Source: Loripinus fragilis (lineage: Eukaryota > Mollusca > Bivalvia > Lucinida > Lucinidae). From it: DNA of 64,000 nucleotides. Positions 12,165 through 26,100 of this stretch are shown piece after piece (the stretch's first letter is position 1; each line of letters starts with the position of its first letter). The position numbers and the translations under genes are program-made. The stretch lies in the NCBI GenBank assembly GCA_964019695.1, contig OZ026521.1, forward strand, positions 34,852,774 through 34,916,773, read 5' to 3'. The notes below the pieces were generated by a model. The model worked only from the letters and a program-made list of their open reading frames with translations, had not been told where the DNA came from and made no database searches.

Positions 12165-12490
12165 AAAATGACAATAGATAATGATAATTATCCCCTATGT
12201 CGTTTTTTGTGCAAAGTTCACATTTCCTGTCCGCAAACTCGATATTGTTCCAGCGTCCGCTTTCTGCAGGCAATTTATGGTTACACGTTCTGAATTTTAA
12301 CATGTTTATGAGGTGTGCACCGTGGAGTTTCGTTAAGTAAGATTCGGGGTTAAGATTAGTCTTGTACAGTGCATAATTTTTTCCCTTTGCAGACAGCTGT
12401 AAATCAGCGTTCCATGCCTGTAAAGTTGACCTATAATTTGCAGCAGACGACAATTTCAAATTTTGCTGTTTTTTCATAATTAACAAATAA
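12165..12490 (-). pseudogene. LINE fragment, C-terminal zinc-binding end of ORF2
   Basis: On the minus strand an open stretch reads ...LYKTNLNPESYLTKLHGAHL..., LKFRTCNHKLPAESGRW, then a Cys-rich end (CELC, then DIGDNYHYLL). This pattern (R-T-x-N-H-x-L-P-x-E-x-G-R-W, C-x-x-C, G-D-x-x-H-x-L-L) is typical of the region after reverse transcriptase in several non-LTR retrotransposons. The reading frame is lost at the family A hairpin on its 3' side, and no reverse transcriptase domain is nearby. It is a dead 5'-truncated copy. Confidence 0.75.
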
Positions 12491-12491
12491 G

Positions 12492-12552
12492 GCATGATAG
12501 TTCATGAGCATCGTCTGCTGGCAGACGATTCTCATGAAATATCATTACCTTA
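12492..12552. repeat. Hairpin beside the LINE fragment
   Basis: The arms 'gatagttcatgagcatcgtctgctgg' and the complement of 'ccagcagacgattctcatgaaatatc' form a hairpin. A second copy of 'gtcgtctgctg' at 12569 suggests a short repeat family. Confidence 0.6.
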
Positions 12553-12609
12553 TTTTTTTTTCGAAAATTGTCGTCTGCTGCAGTCGTGATTGGCGTTTTA
12601 AGGGTTAAT

Positions 12610-13370
12610 TTTACTATCGTGCAAGAAGTCGAGTGCCTAAACTTTGACTGGTGGGATTATTTTATTATTGTATGCACTTTCGTACAATAATGATCAACAA
12701 TTATCATTGAGTTAAGTAATCCGTTTGGTTGCACAATATTATATTTAAATATGTCATAACCATATTAAATCTATAAACTAAAGTCATTATTATTGTTTGC
12801 TAAGTCCGGAATGACCCACGCGAAATAAGACATCAATGCTTAAAGAAAAAATATAAGTTTCGGATCTACCTACGCTAATGTACAGGCGGACCTAGGACTT
12901 CAAACTGCCCCGAACCCCTGAAGCCACAAAATCATATTATACATTCTAATTATAAAGCTCCACTGGAGTCAGTGAGAAATTGTGTATGGGTTATGTGCCC
13001 TTTACTTTAATACGTCCAGTCGATATTAGGCAACAACTGGGTAAACATTTGTGCTTTAAATCGGTTATATCCTGTAATAAACTAATTCGGAGCTAATGGT
13101 GCATTTGGCTTTAAATATATAATAGTCGTGCCTAAGCGTCTGAAACCCAAAGGAATGTATTAAAGCCTGGTGGAGACATTTAAATCAAATAGTCACTTGT
13201 TTCATAATCACGTCTTTCTTAAGGAGGGAGAATAATTATACCATTATTTAAATCGAGCGTTTTGGAAACGAGTTTGACCATTTTCAAGATTAAATCAAAC
13301 CATATTGTGTGTTCATATAAAACTCAGAGAAAATTATGCAACAGCCTTTCTGCGTTTGAGCAGTGACATG
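12610..13370. other. Intergenic stretch, nothing recognised
   Basis: No gene or repeat recognised. It is part of the DNA upstream of the CNBD gene, and I could not place a promoter. Confidence 0.4.
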
Positions 13371-13690
13371 AGATTTTCAACAATTTGGTATGTGCGACCA
13401 ACAAAGCCTCAGATCAGCCTGCGCATACGCGCAGTCTGATCAAAGCATTTGCTTGTCGCTTTAATATTATATGAGTGTTAACTACTGACCGAACATCATT
13501 TGGAGTTTCTAAGCTTAAAAGGAGGCTACTGGCTCGTCTGAGTATACACTTGTCAAAATACCACATTGTTGGAAATAACATGTCACGGCTCCAATAACTA
13601 TTAAAGCAATCTAGGGATAAAGCCAACAAATTGGCATGTGTGCTCTTTGAAGACTCGGATCAACACTCCTAGCCAGCATACAATCGTGGC
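13370..13690 (-). repeat. Family B element, copy 2, with long flanks
   Basis: The core hairpin 13395-13459 carries GATCAGCCTGCGCATACGCG and its complement. The flanks ('catcatttggagtttctaagctt', 'ccacattgttggaaat') match, in opposite orientation, those of the copies at 41.5 and 42.1 kb. Confidence 0.7.
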
Positions 13691-13824
13691 TCATTTGTAA
13701 AAATAAGCACAGTGGGCACTTTCAGTTATAAAGGCTAACTACGATAGAGCATGGATTACAAGTATTTATAAGGAAACAGGATTCATTGTCAACTTTTAAG
13801 TGAGGTAGCAAAACTATAAGGAAA

Positions 13825-14112
13825 ATGGAAGATTGGAGTGATATACTGACGCCATTGCAGTGGTCTAAAGCCGTGAAATTACCGGTGATAGTGTACAATA
13901 ACGACAAGCCAAAGATCCATCCAATTGCTGACGTCATACCTTTAAAAGTCAGTGTTGCGGAAACTGCACGGAAATCACCGAGTCCGGTTTCACCGAGAGG
14001 AACTCTGATCACTGAGAAAGTCTACCTTAAAAGACATCACAGTGAGCCAGTTAAAAAATTGATACCAAAAGATAGCTTCAGGAGTACTTTGTCACGTGGA
14101 ATTCCCGTAAAG
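13825..14112 (+). CDS. CNBD2: CNBD2-like gene, exon 1
   Basis: Encodes residues 1-96, starting MEDWSDILTP. It is rich in Lys, Ser and Pro, with no domain recognised. It ends in phase 0 at GTAAAG|gtaggc. The reading frame is closed upstream by TGA at 13801, so this ATG is the likely start, although an upstream non-coding exon cannot be excluded. Confidence 0.8.
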
Positions 14113-17100
14113 GTAGGCAAACTTGAAATGCATTGACCCTTATTTTGACGTCATACACACCATACTACCAAGTTGTGATATCAGCTGGGACGCACTTGTT
14201 CTGGAAAGGAAAACGCTTGAAGATTTATGATGAAATTTTCACTTGAAAATAACTATAAAAGTCATCTCAGGACAAAGTCAACACATTGGCATGGGTGCTC
14301 TTTGAAGACTCAGATCAACTATCTTAGCCAGCATACAATTTCGGGACGTTATCGGCCCACCAGCAAAACGCCATCCGAATGGCGTTCGCTGGTGGGCCAA
14401 TAGTGACCCGCTTTTAAGTGCTTTCTGTGTTACCATCCACTTTGTCTGATCAGAGACTTCGTTGTACGCTTTTGAGTTAGCTAAAAAGCGCATTAGTTTT
14501 TTAAGGAAAAACGCCGAAAAGAATGGACGGATGCTCGTGCTTATATGAGTCTTCGCTGGGTGCATATGCCACTTCGTCGGGTTCGTGGTGAGACGGCTCT
14601 TGCGTGTACACTATATGCAGTAATCAGCAGTTCCGTAGCTCACACGATTATTTGGAATTTTTTTGGTTCATGTCAATTTTTATTCCAAAATTAGGAGACA
14701 ATTTGGGAAAGACGCTGCTTGACTACTTTTGCATTAGTTTTAATGGACTCTAGTAGAAGTGACAAGCTGTCACATTCAGCTGAACCAGTTGACCAGCGGT
14801 ATGATGAAAATCCTCGTCTACCATTAGCATTGTTAGCGTTAACGGAAAACACGTAGTTGTCAGCGGAGAGGTCTTTTTGTGTCTGTTGGGGCGATGTGTT
14901 TTTTCCAAAAGGGAATACTTATCATTAGAGAGACCACTATTGGAGTTTGTGCTAACCTATCATGAACGATGTCTCTTATCTCGTAGAACACCGACAATTT
15001 TACCACTGCCCTCGTTCGTTCGTTTGTTCGTTTGTTGAACTATGATTGATTCTATGGCGATAACATACCATGTTACTATTGAGCTTATCAGTTATCAGTA
15101 GGCCTGTCTGAAATTTACAGCTTGCGAACGCGGCGTCTGATCTGGTTCTGCACTGTTTGCCGATGACCAATAAAAAGGACGCTATAGGCTTAAATGGGTT
15201 AAGCAGGTACTACGACATATGCGGATCCGGAGGGGGACAGGGGGTCCGGACTGCCTACCCCCTGTAAAATCACAAAACTATAGGGTTTCGGAGCAATACT
15301 GGTCCAGATCCCCTGAAAAATCACAAAGCTACCAAGCCAGCATTCAATGTTGGGCCAACATAGGCACGCCAGCTAAACGTCATTTAAATGGTGTTTCGTT
15401 GGCTGGCCGGTGATGGTGCGCTTATGGTGGCTCCCCTTTTGAACTAAAAAAACGTTGTCAAAGTTGGACCCCCTCTGACAAAACTTTCTGGATCCGCGCA
15501 TGTACGAGTTATATGGATTCGAGTTATGGATAGTTTACTGTAAATAGGGCCTACATGTTTGTCCTCTTTTATGTTTCAGCCATTGGTCAGATTCCGAAGA
15601 GCGGTAAAGACAGTGCAGGTGCTCTTGAAGGCGATTGGAGGAGCCAGGTAATGTCCTGTAGCGCACCCATCAGCCATCACTACGAAAATGCAAACAACAT
15701 TAAAAAACAACATTTCTCTATTGCTATTTTCCTCAAAGATCTAGTCTTTTCAGAAGCACCGTATTCGCCTTTTGTTAACCGTACTTACGGTAATGTTAAC
15801 CTAGAAATTGTTCAGTTCTGTTTGAACCGTATTGCTCTCAGAATTACAGAATTACGAATACTCTCATCACATGGGGCAACGTATTGTGTTTTAGTGTTCG
15901 TTTAGTTTTCTTTTTTTTATGTAAAAAATGTTTAAACGGGGTTGTCAAATATGACCAAGAGTAAGATGTGGCCTTTGTTAAAAGCTAACAGCAACGGACA
16001 CCATGAACACATTAGCTGAACAGAGGCTGGTGCCGTTAAAAAGCTCACTGAAAACTGAAGCATTCTTTGAATGTCAATGACTATAATTAAGTCCAATCCC
16101 AAAATTGGATTCCCATTAATATTTTAAAACATATACTAAAACCAACTGCTAATTGGTCACCTTACATTTTTACGCTAGTTCAGAAAGTGAAACATAGGGT
16201 ATACAAAATTAATGTTTTTTTAAGTGAAGCAATACTTTGCCGAGACTCTGCAAGTTATTTCATTGACAAATGACGTGTACTTCTTGCACGGACGAAGTTA
16301 GAGAAAAGGTACCCTCATTCCAAAAAGTCACACTTTTTCTACGATAAAAACCATAACACAAATTAACGTTTGTTTGAAAATGTTACTTGCTAGCGTGACA
16401 TATGAAGAATAAACCTCAAAACTTTGATTCCATCGGACTCGTCGTTTTTGCTACTCAACAAAATAAGACAAACACTTTTCGCAGTTTATCATTGAAATTC
16501 AGCTTTAAGCTTGAAATTTACATAGAGACTTTGCACTGCTCTGTACGCTTTATTATCAGCGATACGGCATTGTAATTTTCAGCGATTATTCATTATCACC
16601 AGACGCTACCATCCTTTTTTGAGAATTGAAAAACAAAACAAAACAAAGCAAAACATATAATGCTGCTAAATCGATTTTAAACTCTCACATTGAAACCGTA
16701 AGTGTACAGTAGTCGTAAAACAATAATCGCCAAAAATGGACTGATCAAGTTTTACTGTGTTTGGCCTACAGTGTTCAAATAAAATTAAGTTCATTTAGCA
16801 ATTTTACCAGGAAATATTGGTGAATTTCAAAAATCTCGAAAAATTTTGAAAAATGCAGCATTTTAAAAATGCGTAACAAATCCACCATAAGCAAAATTTC
16901 AATTGTTTGGTGTTTTTCAAGTCGGACAGACCAGTTTGTAACCACCTAAATGTCAATTTTATAAAAACTACCCTCAAAACAATTTTTTCTAAAAAAAAGT
17001 CGATTTTTGCATTTTTAACCAAAAAACTTTGAAGTAAAAGAAAACTGTTCAAAACACTGCTAAACGTTTGCCCATTAAAATACACATATAGAGGCAAAAA

Positions 17101-20100
17101 ATCGTTTCAATTTTTAGCGTTTGGTCAGAAATAATGAGTTGGAAAAGTGACCAATTAGAACTTGGTTTTAGTATATTTCTCTCAGAAACCATGAGACGAA
17201 CAGAACTGAAATTTCATATACTGAAGGACTTTAAAAACGCACCACCTGATTAAATGCTTATTTATGTCGAAAATTGGATATTTTCATTATGTGAAAAATA
17301 AAATTGACAAGTTCCGTCATTTAGCTTGCATTCAATATGAAAATCGAAACGCTGTGGCTTATAATTGCTGTGACGTCGCGATAAATCTGAGACAACTCAA
17401 ATTCACAAAAGTCACAGGGTACCCATACCTTCCATTATGAACGAAAAAAGTTTTCGTACCAATGTTTGTTCCTGAAAGCAAAAGGAAAGACAAAATCAAA
17501 TCATGAAGTTTTAGGCCTCTGACAACGTTCATTACGTCTACATGACGTCATTGATTTTTGACGTAATTGGCCGTTTATATCCGAAGGATCAGGAATAATC
17601 ATTTTTCTTTTGTTGCCAACAGATACTCCTCAATCAGTTGCATAAAAGACAAAAGTATCGCGACATGCGCGGACGTCACCCGTCTGTTATTGATGTTTGA
17701 AACTTTAAGACTGACGTTAGCAAACAAACGCTGCGAGTGGGAGTGTAATAAAACGATTATTTCTGAAAACTTTTGTGTTTTTCCATTTGTTAAGACATCT
17801 GGCTACCACCTAAAAGTGTTTGTTTTCAAATTGAATCCAATTCACATTTGTCAGACGACAATTGTTGAAAAACACTTACGTCGATATTATGTCAGAATGA
17901 ACAGCATGAGCAAATCGACATCATGGCAAATCATGGTCCATTTGGCAAGAGAATAAAAATGATAGAGAAAACATCCTCAAATCAATCGTGTGGAAGAGAC
18001 AGAGAATGTAAAATGGTGCGTTTTTAAAGTCCCTCAGTATATAAAGGCTGTGGAGCGAAACTTTATACATCTGGTCTTGATCACATGACCAGGATGACTG
18101 CCACGATCATATACACGTAGGATAAAAGCCATTAGAACCAAAAGTCCGTTGACATTCGAACTTGGTATGTAGCATTATGTACGCCAAAAATTGATGACAT
18201 TTTAATATTTATGAGCCCGAAAATTTCATCCTCTGAAAAAGTGGGGACTACATCTATATTGGATTTGGGTTGTCCGTCATTCCGTCATAATTTGGTTTCC
18301 GCTCAATATCTTGAGAACAAATTGATAGAATTTCACCAAATTTTATATATACATACATATTGAGAACATCTACCTAGTGATGGCTACACATCGTTTTTCG
18401 CATATTTGTACCAGAGTTATCGCACTTGATTATGTCCCCCAACTCGATGGACGGGGGATATATTGTTTTTGGCGCGGGTCCTGTCGGCGTCAGCATTTGC
18501 GTTAGCGTTGGCGTCGGCGTCTGTGTAGCTTCTTTTCCGTGCGTTTTCTTCTAGACCAGTTGATGGATTTTGACCAAACTTGCATAGCTACATTGTTGGG
18601 AAGGAGGAACGAGTTGATTAGATTTGATGACCTTGGCTTTATTTTCAAGTTCACAGCGGCACTTTTAAAGGTCCAAAATATGGGATCCGTGCGTTATCTT
18701 CTGAACTAGTGGGTGGATTTTGACCAAGCTTGCATTTATACATTGTGTGTAAGGAGGAGAGAGTAGAACAGATTTTAATGACCTTGACCCAATTTCAAGG
18801 TTACACTGAAATGTCCAAAGTAGGGTTTCCGTGCATTATCTTCTGAACCAGTGGATGGATTATGACCAAACTTGCCTATATACATTGTTGGGAGAAGGAG
18901 AAGATTTGATTAGATTTGGTGACCTTGACCTAATTTTCAAGGTCACACTGGCACTTTGAAATGTCCAAAATAGGGTTTCCGTGCATTATCTTTTGGATAA
19001 TGGGATGAGTTTTGCAAACTTGCATAGATATATTGTTTGGAAGAGGGAAATAGTTGATTAGATTTTGGCGACCTTGGCCTAATTTTCAACTCCACACCGG
19101 CGTTTTGAAATGTCAAACATAGGGTTTCCGTGCATTATCTTCTGAACCAGTGAATGGAGTTTTACCAAACTTGCTTTGATACATAATTGCGAGTAGTGGA
19201 AAAGTTGATTAGATTTTGGTGACCTAGACCTAATATTCAAGGTCATACAGGTACTTTGAAATGTCAAAAATAGGGTTTACATGCGCTACATTTTGAGCCA
19301 ATAAATGTATTTTGACCAAACTCGCATAGATACATTGTTGGAATAGTGGGAAGAGTTGATTAGATTTTGGTGACCTTGACATAGTTTTAAAGGTCACCAT
19401 CCTATAATAACTGTATGAAACATATCAACAATATATACGTTGGCATTGTAACACGCCATTTTGCACACATTTGGACCAGAGTTATGGCCCCTGATTTACA
19501 TCAAAATTTAGTTTCCGCTCAAAATCTTGAGAACAAATTGACAGAATTCCACCAAATTTTATATATGCATTCATATTGACAATATCTATGTTGGGAGTGT
19601 TACATATCATTTTTTGCATATTTGTACCAGAGTTATGACCCATGATTTACGTCCGAATTTGATTTTTGCTCAATATCTTGAGATCAAATAGACAGAATTT
19701 CACCGAATTTTGTATATGCATTCATATTGACAAGGTCTCTCTTGGGATGTTTACAAATCAGTTTCGCAGATTTGTACTAGAGTTATGGCCCTTGATTTAC
19801 ACCAGATTTTATTACGCTCAATATCTTGAGAATAAATATACAGATTTTGACCAAACTTTATATAGCTATTTATATTGACAAGATCTGGGCAAGGATTGTT
19901 ACCTGTCCTTTTTGGCCAACTTGTAACAGAGTTATGACCCTTGATTGATGTCAGAATTTAGTTTCAACTCAATATCTTGAGAATAAATTGACAAAATTTC
20001 ACAAAATTATTTATATGCATTGATATGAACAATACATAGGTTGGGATTGTTAGCTGTCATTTTTTGCTTATTTGTAACAGAGTAATGACCCTTGATTGAT

Positions 20101-23100
20101 GTCAGAATTTGGATTCCTCTCAATACCTTGAGAACGAATTAATCGAATTCCACAAAATTTCGCATATGCATTTATATTGACAATATCTAGATTGGGATTG
20201 TTACCTGTTATTGTTTTGCTTATTTGTAACAGAGTTATGACCCTTTATTGATGTCAGAATTTTGTTCCTCCTTAATATCTTTAGATTTTCCTGCTCACTA
20301 TTGGCCTTTTACTGCACGAAAAGGGCTGAAGCGGGGCTATAGTGAGATTCTCTGACCATTCTAGTTATTTCTATTAGTATTATTATCATTATTATTATCT
20401 CCAGAAAAGGCCAGAACCACAAACAACAAAAACAGAGGCAGGGACAGAACCAACTATCATGGTCTCAATTCTACGATGAGCACAGCACAGCAAGGCGGAC
20501 ATATGATCTCTTTGGTATCTCATTTGACCCAACCGTTTTCAAAGCCAAAAGAGAGGTACAGTGTACATTTAATTAAAATGTAGTTTAAGACAAAGGTGTA
20601 CGCATTGTAGTACATTAAATACTCTTCTAGAAATACATTTAATGAAATTTTTAATACAATACATCAAACACACAAAAACACAGCAAAACAAAACGCTGTT
20701 GATTATGAAAAAAAGATAGGTTTAGTTTATATATGCCAGTTAATATTTATTCACTGATCTCAACATATTGGCAATATTTTTTAACATATATTCTATCAAG
20801 GGCATGACACTTCAAGAATAACACTGTACATTTATATGCTAAATTTATTCAGAAAAAAATGTTCTCGATTGGCATTTTCATCAATGTACATATTAGATTA
20901 AAGATTGAATGAGACTGCCTACATTTAAAAGTAACTATATGCTGTTTTGGCCATCTCCTTGGACATTTGCACAAAAATGCATCTAATCCATAACTGAAAT
21001 TTGTTTGGTATAATCAGTAAGTGTAAAACAGCGAATGATTTAATTAAATAAGTAAGTATAAACTTAACTGTATTGTAAATATAGATGAATTTAAGTTATT
21101 TAATTTATGTTATTTAAATGTCACATAAAATACAAGGGATATTTTAAATTAAGAAAGTTCTCCTTCATATATAGAATTGTATTAAGTTATCAGTCTTAAT
21201 GGTACTGATAGTGATATAAAAAAAGAAGATTTGTATGGAATTAGAAATTCTTACTTTTATCAAACATAGTACTTTTAAGTAGCCACAGCATATCTTTATT
21301 CGAAGTAATGAAACTATCTTTGTAATGCTGTACGTTTGATCATTTACAGTCAAACCTTTTTAAGCGGCCACTCAAAATAGACAAAGTAAAGATCATAAAA
21401 ACACATGGTAGCTTAATGAAGGTCTAAAGCATTGCAGAATGCTCACTTGGAGCACTTTGCAATACATTTGACCTGCATTAAGCGATAATCGGTCTTGAAA
21501 ACCAATTTGTTTTCTGGGTGGCCGCTTATTTGAAAGCAGTCTCTAGTAAACTTCTGTATACTAGTGTCTCCTTATTGCGTAATTTGGCAAACAGTGAAGA
21601 TTCATAAGGCGGCATTTCATCAGTTTCTACACTGTTTTTCAAGACAAAATTAAACTTCAGAGACAAAATATTTTATTTATAAATTATAGCCTTTTGATCC
21701 CTCGTTATATAATACTAATTACCTTCCCAAGTTGATTGATTCAAACCAAAAGGAAACATCAATTAGTGCATATTTGACGTTCATCTGATCGTTACTATGC
21801 TTAAATAAAGGATTTAGAGTGCTTCACACTCAAGTTCACAGCAAATACATACAATCTCTGGCCACTATAGACCCACCAGCAAAATGCTATTCTAATGGCG
21901 TGTAAATGGTGGGCCTATAGTGGCCCCTTTTATATTCCTTCTGTGTTACTATATTTCTGTGTCTAGAAAAATCTGAGTTCAGAGGCGAAAGTGATTTTGT
22001 CCCTGGACCCGTCAGAGAGGGTGGAAGACCAGCTGAGGATCACACTGCTAGCCCTCAACCAGGCAGTCGACTCATTCGGGGAGTTTCCTATCAAATTACA
22101 GAGATCACTGGCGTCAGTAGGTTGGTACGAACAGTGAGTATAGCCATCAATTTTATCAATTCCACCTGTTTTAAAGCTGGCTGTTCCATTAGACTGTTTT
22201 AAAGACCTACATTTGTGATAACATGTGGTGTTATTAGGATTAAACTGACAACAGACTGTCTCCAATTAAATCAATAAACTAGCCCACAAGACTGACAGGG
22301 GTCCCATACTTGGAATTAAGCTATCACTTATAAATCTAATTCACAGGTATATGTATGGGTAATCCGCTCAAAACAGCACATCAACCTTCAGCAGCCTCTT
22401 GATGACCACATGCAGTGAGTTCATAATCCCTCTTTAGGACACGTCTTTGATCTGCCAAGTATAGAGATAAAGTAAAGTCATAAAGTAGTCAGCAGTGGTA
22501 CCACTTTAAGGCTAAAGAAATATAGGTCTTTAATGTCGTAATGCAATTTGATGTGAATAATCTTGAAAAGTTGATTTTTCAATTACTGTTGAAGCCAAAG
22601 TCATTATACATGCTAGATAGGATTAACATAATGAGACAATTACTATAGAGAAGTGCCTAAGATCAAGGTTGACAGTTTGCAATTTGATGGAAATAATCTT
22701 GAAAATTTGATTTTCTATTGCTGTTGAAGCCAAAGCCATTGTACATGCTAGGTATGGTCAACATAATGAGTCAATTACTATAGATAAGTATCTATGGTCA
22801 AGGTTGAAAGTTTGATGGGAATAATCTTGAAAAGTTGATTTTTAAATTGCTATTGAAGCCAAAGCCATTATACTTACTAGATATGGCTAACCTAATTGCA
22901 TAATACGTGGCGATACAGTGGCTGAATAGCTGTAAAATACTTGATCGATATGATTAACCTAATGAGTCAATTACTATAGATAAGTACCTATGATTAAATT
23001 TGACCTTTCAGTTATGGCGCCTCGTGTGGGACTGCTATCGATATATTTACACTTATTTTCTCAGCAGCCACAAGGTCAATTGAACTCTAACTATGGATCA

Positions 23101-26100
23101 TTCATTAGATGAGACAATTTAAGTTGACTAATATGAGGTCTAGGTCACATGATAAAAATATCTGTAATACAAATGTAAGGTAAAAACTCTTCTTCTCGTG
23201 AACCAAGGAGTCAACGATCCTGGGCTTTTAAAATAAAGCATTATGAATGAGGGCTTTACAATGTATGCTTGATTCAAATGTAAGTGATCCTAGGTTGATC
23301 TTGATCGGTTAAACCCATTTAAGCCAAATGGACTCGCCTACACTTATCAGTAGGATGAGCCCGTTACCAATTAAGGGGTGTTGGATAGTATTTTTCATTC
23401 ATTTCCAAATTTTAATAGAACAGTCTGTAAGGAAACAGAGGAGATCCTGATCAGACACCGCATTATGCGGTGTCTGATCTGGGACTGCTCTGTTTGCCTA
23501 TGTCCCATAAAAAGGACGGTTAACGACCACTTGAAGATCAAATGTATGATCCTCTGTTTTCAATGTAGTGTATGTATATTAATAGATAAGTGAGTGATAC
23601 AAAAACCTTCAGTATTTGTATTTGGTAAAATAATGCAGCTACGATATCATTTACATATGCGAAGGCATTTCAGGCATGCATTTCTTTTTGAAATTACAGA
23701 GAATTGGGCAGAATTGTGAGGTGAAATCCAAGCTTTACGTAAAAAAGCAAGTGAGTTGGATCAGGAAATACAACAATCACACACTCAGTGAAGACCAACC
23801 CACGGCACCGTGAGGAAGAGCCACATAACACTGACTGTCACAAGACATCAGCAGCTAGCCCTCTCTTCCCCATCAAGATGATTGCAAAACTAGAAGGACA
23901 CAAAGTACTGAATAACAAAACAGTGACCAAACACAGAATCCCGACTATCAATTGGAGCAACAATAACAATAAAACAACAGCAACAATACCACCGCCGAAG
24001 AACAGACATCTGCCAAAGCCAAGGGGGCTTAAATACATTTATTGGTACCAAATCCTCGCCCTAGATTCTGTTGTTGTCAAAACACAAAATTGTTTAGCTC
24101 GCATGGAGGCTTTCTAGTATTGCAATGTATCATCACAGAAAAACAATCTAATCAAATTAACACACTATGATGATAAAAAAGACTCATGACTAATCATTGT
24201 ACTATTAATAAACTAAATTGCTTTAGCTATTACTGGCCCCGACGTTTTAAATCTGTTTCATGCTCGACTCAACTGAACATTAAATTGATCCTTCTCATAA
24301 ATGTTAAAATGCAAACAATTGTTGACATTTAACATTTATAAAGATGGTAAATAAACCTCTGAATTTTTTAAACCAAGCTCAATCTTTACTTTTCAGTACT
24401 ATAGTTTTTATAAGCAATTGAAATGACATGCTAGGTTGAGTTGAGATGAGCATGAAAAACGTTTTATAACCTCGGAGCCTGATTTCCATCCAGCCCAGTT
24501 AAACGACGTTAATCTATGGATTTACAAGCTAAATTGGAAACAATAAGGAGACTGATCAACTGATGAAGCAGCTGAACAGAATCTATACTGTTTTAAAGTC
24601 AATATAGTTGCAACGACCAGGGGCCGGATTTACAATGCCTCCTTAAAGTTAAGCAAGACTTAAGTTAAGTATTGATATTTCAACATGTTATATTAAATGC
24701 TGAATAAATTGTCTGGATTGATGTGGTATTTGTGGTCAAAGATATCGTTGTGATCTTCAGAAAAATTACAACTATTTTGATTTTGATCAGTTTTAAACGT
24801 TGTTTTTCGCATCCTGAAAAATCAATGTTTAACTTAATTTCGGACCCTGGGCAAGGGGTAAGTGCATCAAAAATCTTCAATAACTCATTATGTTATGTTT
24901 GTGATTTTTTTTCAGTTTTGAGGCAAAGCGTGTAATCATCCGACAAGGCCACATGGCAGACAACTTCTACTTCATAATCTCAGGAACAGGTAGGGTAAAG
25001 TCGGGTACATTCGGACAGACTGCTAAATTCGGACAGCCACATTGTTTGTTTCATAGTTCAGTTATTGGAATAAAAATAAATTAACTAAGCAATCAGTGAA
25101 AATCCTGATGAGACGGCTCATAAGGAGCCGTCTCATCTGGATTTCCACTGTATACAAATGTGTGTCCGAATTTACCTGATGTCCGAATTTACCCAAATAC
25201 AACTTCATTAATATTGTTAAATGATGCAAACGTTTGATTGGTCTAGCATGTCACGTAAATTACTAAAACATTACCATGTGATTTTACACTTACCAGTAAT
25301 GTTCACAGGTTAACAATATGCCAGCTGGGCTAATTACGCAATTGTTAGACCATGGTTTGTCCGCAAGTACGTGGAGATAATCCACGAGCTGTAGCGATTA
25401 TCTCACGTGCAGGTGGACACACAAAACCATGACATATCTATTTTATACCACCTGCATTTATGAAGACCTTCCACATTAGTGATATTTCATGTAAATGTTG
25501 GCAAGGGTCGTGTAAACTGAAATAGACTATAACATAAACTTTTTGGCATACTGTAAAGATTGAACTGACCTCAGTGATAAATGTTCGCCTCCAGCAGCAT
25601 AATTGTCAGGCCCTGGTTTGCCGCGTGATTTTAGTATTTCATATCGATATTTGTGATCAAATACTGATCCATGTAATACTAGTGAGTAATCTATTCTGAT
25701 AACGATTGCGATTAATTCGATTCCAATCTACGTTTCTGCGATTGGTTCTGTGTAAAACTAATGTGAAAAAGCAATATTTTCTTCAACAAAAGCGTTAGTT
25801 TTGATACAATGCGTTGTCTAATGACGACATTGTTCTTCTTCAACCAATTATTTTAAGGCGAGCATCTTGCCATGTTACCATCAAAGTCTAAACATTGAGC
25901 GGCTACTCAAAAAGAACACCAAAAATTGGTTTTCAATACCAATAATTGCGGCCACTCAAAAAGAACACCAAAAATTGGTTTTCATTACCGATTATTGCTT
26001 AATGAAGGTCAAATGTTTTGCAGAATGCTCAAGGAGAGCATTCTGCAATACTTTTGACCTACATTAAGCTACCATTTTCTATTAATATCTTTGTGTTGTC

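Larger units (their letters stand above)
14113..15579 (+). other. Intron 1
   Basis: The intron has gt..ag ends. It carries a lone family C core hairpin (14335-14402), half of a family A element (15124-15200) and a family C element (15216-15502). Nothing else was recognised. Confidence 0.75.

Noticed and set aside
12061..12495. 144-codon minus ORF as an intact gene
   Set aside because: Its C-terminal part is translated hairpin element. The rest is a truncated LINE end.
15555..15905. 116-codon ORF overlapping exon 2
   Set aside because: It reads exon 2 in the wrong frame and continues through the splice donor into the intron.
17567..17956. 129-codon ORF
   Set aside because: It lies inside a TA-flanked element and has no transposase motif or other similarity I could see.
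23788..24117. 109-codon ORF starting MKTNPRHREEEPHNTD
   Set aside because: It lies in dispersed repeat J; a related ORF in the copy at 38.8 kb shares only short pieces. Repeat-derived, not a gene.
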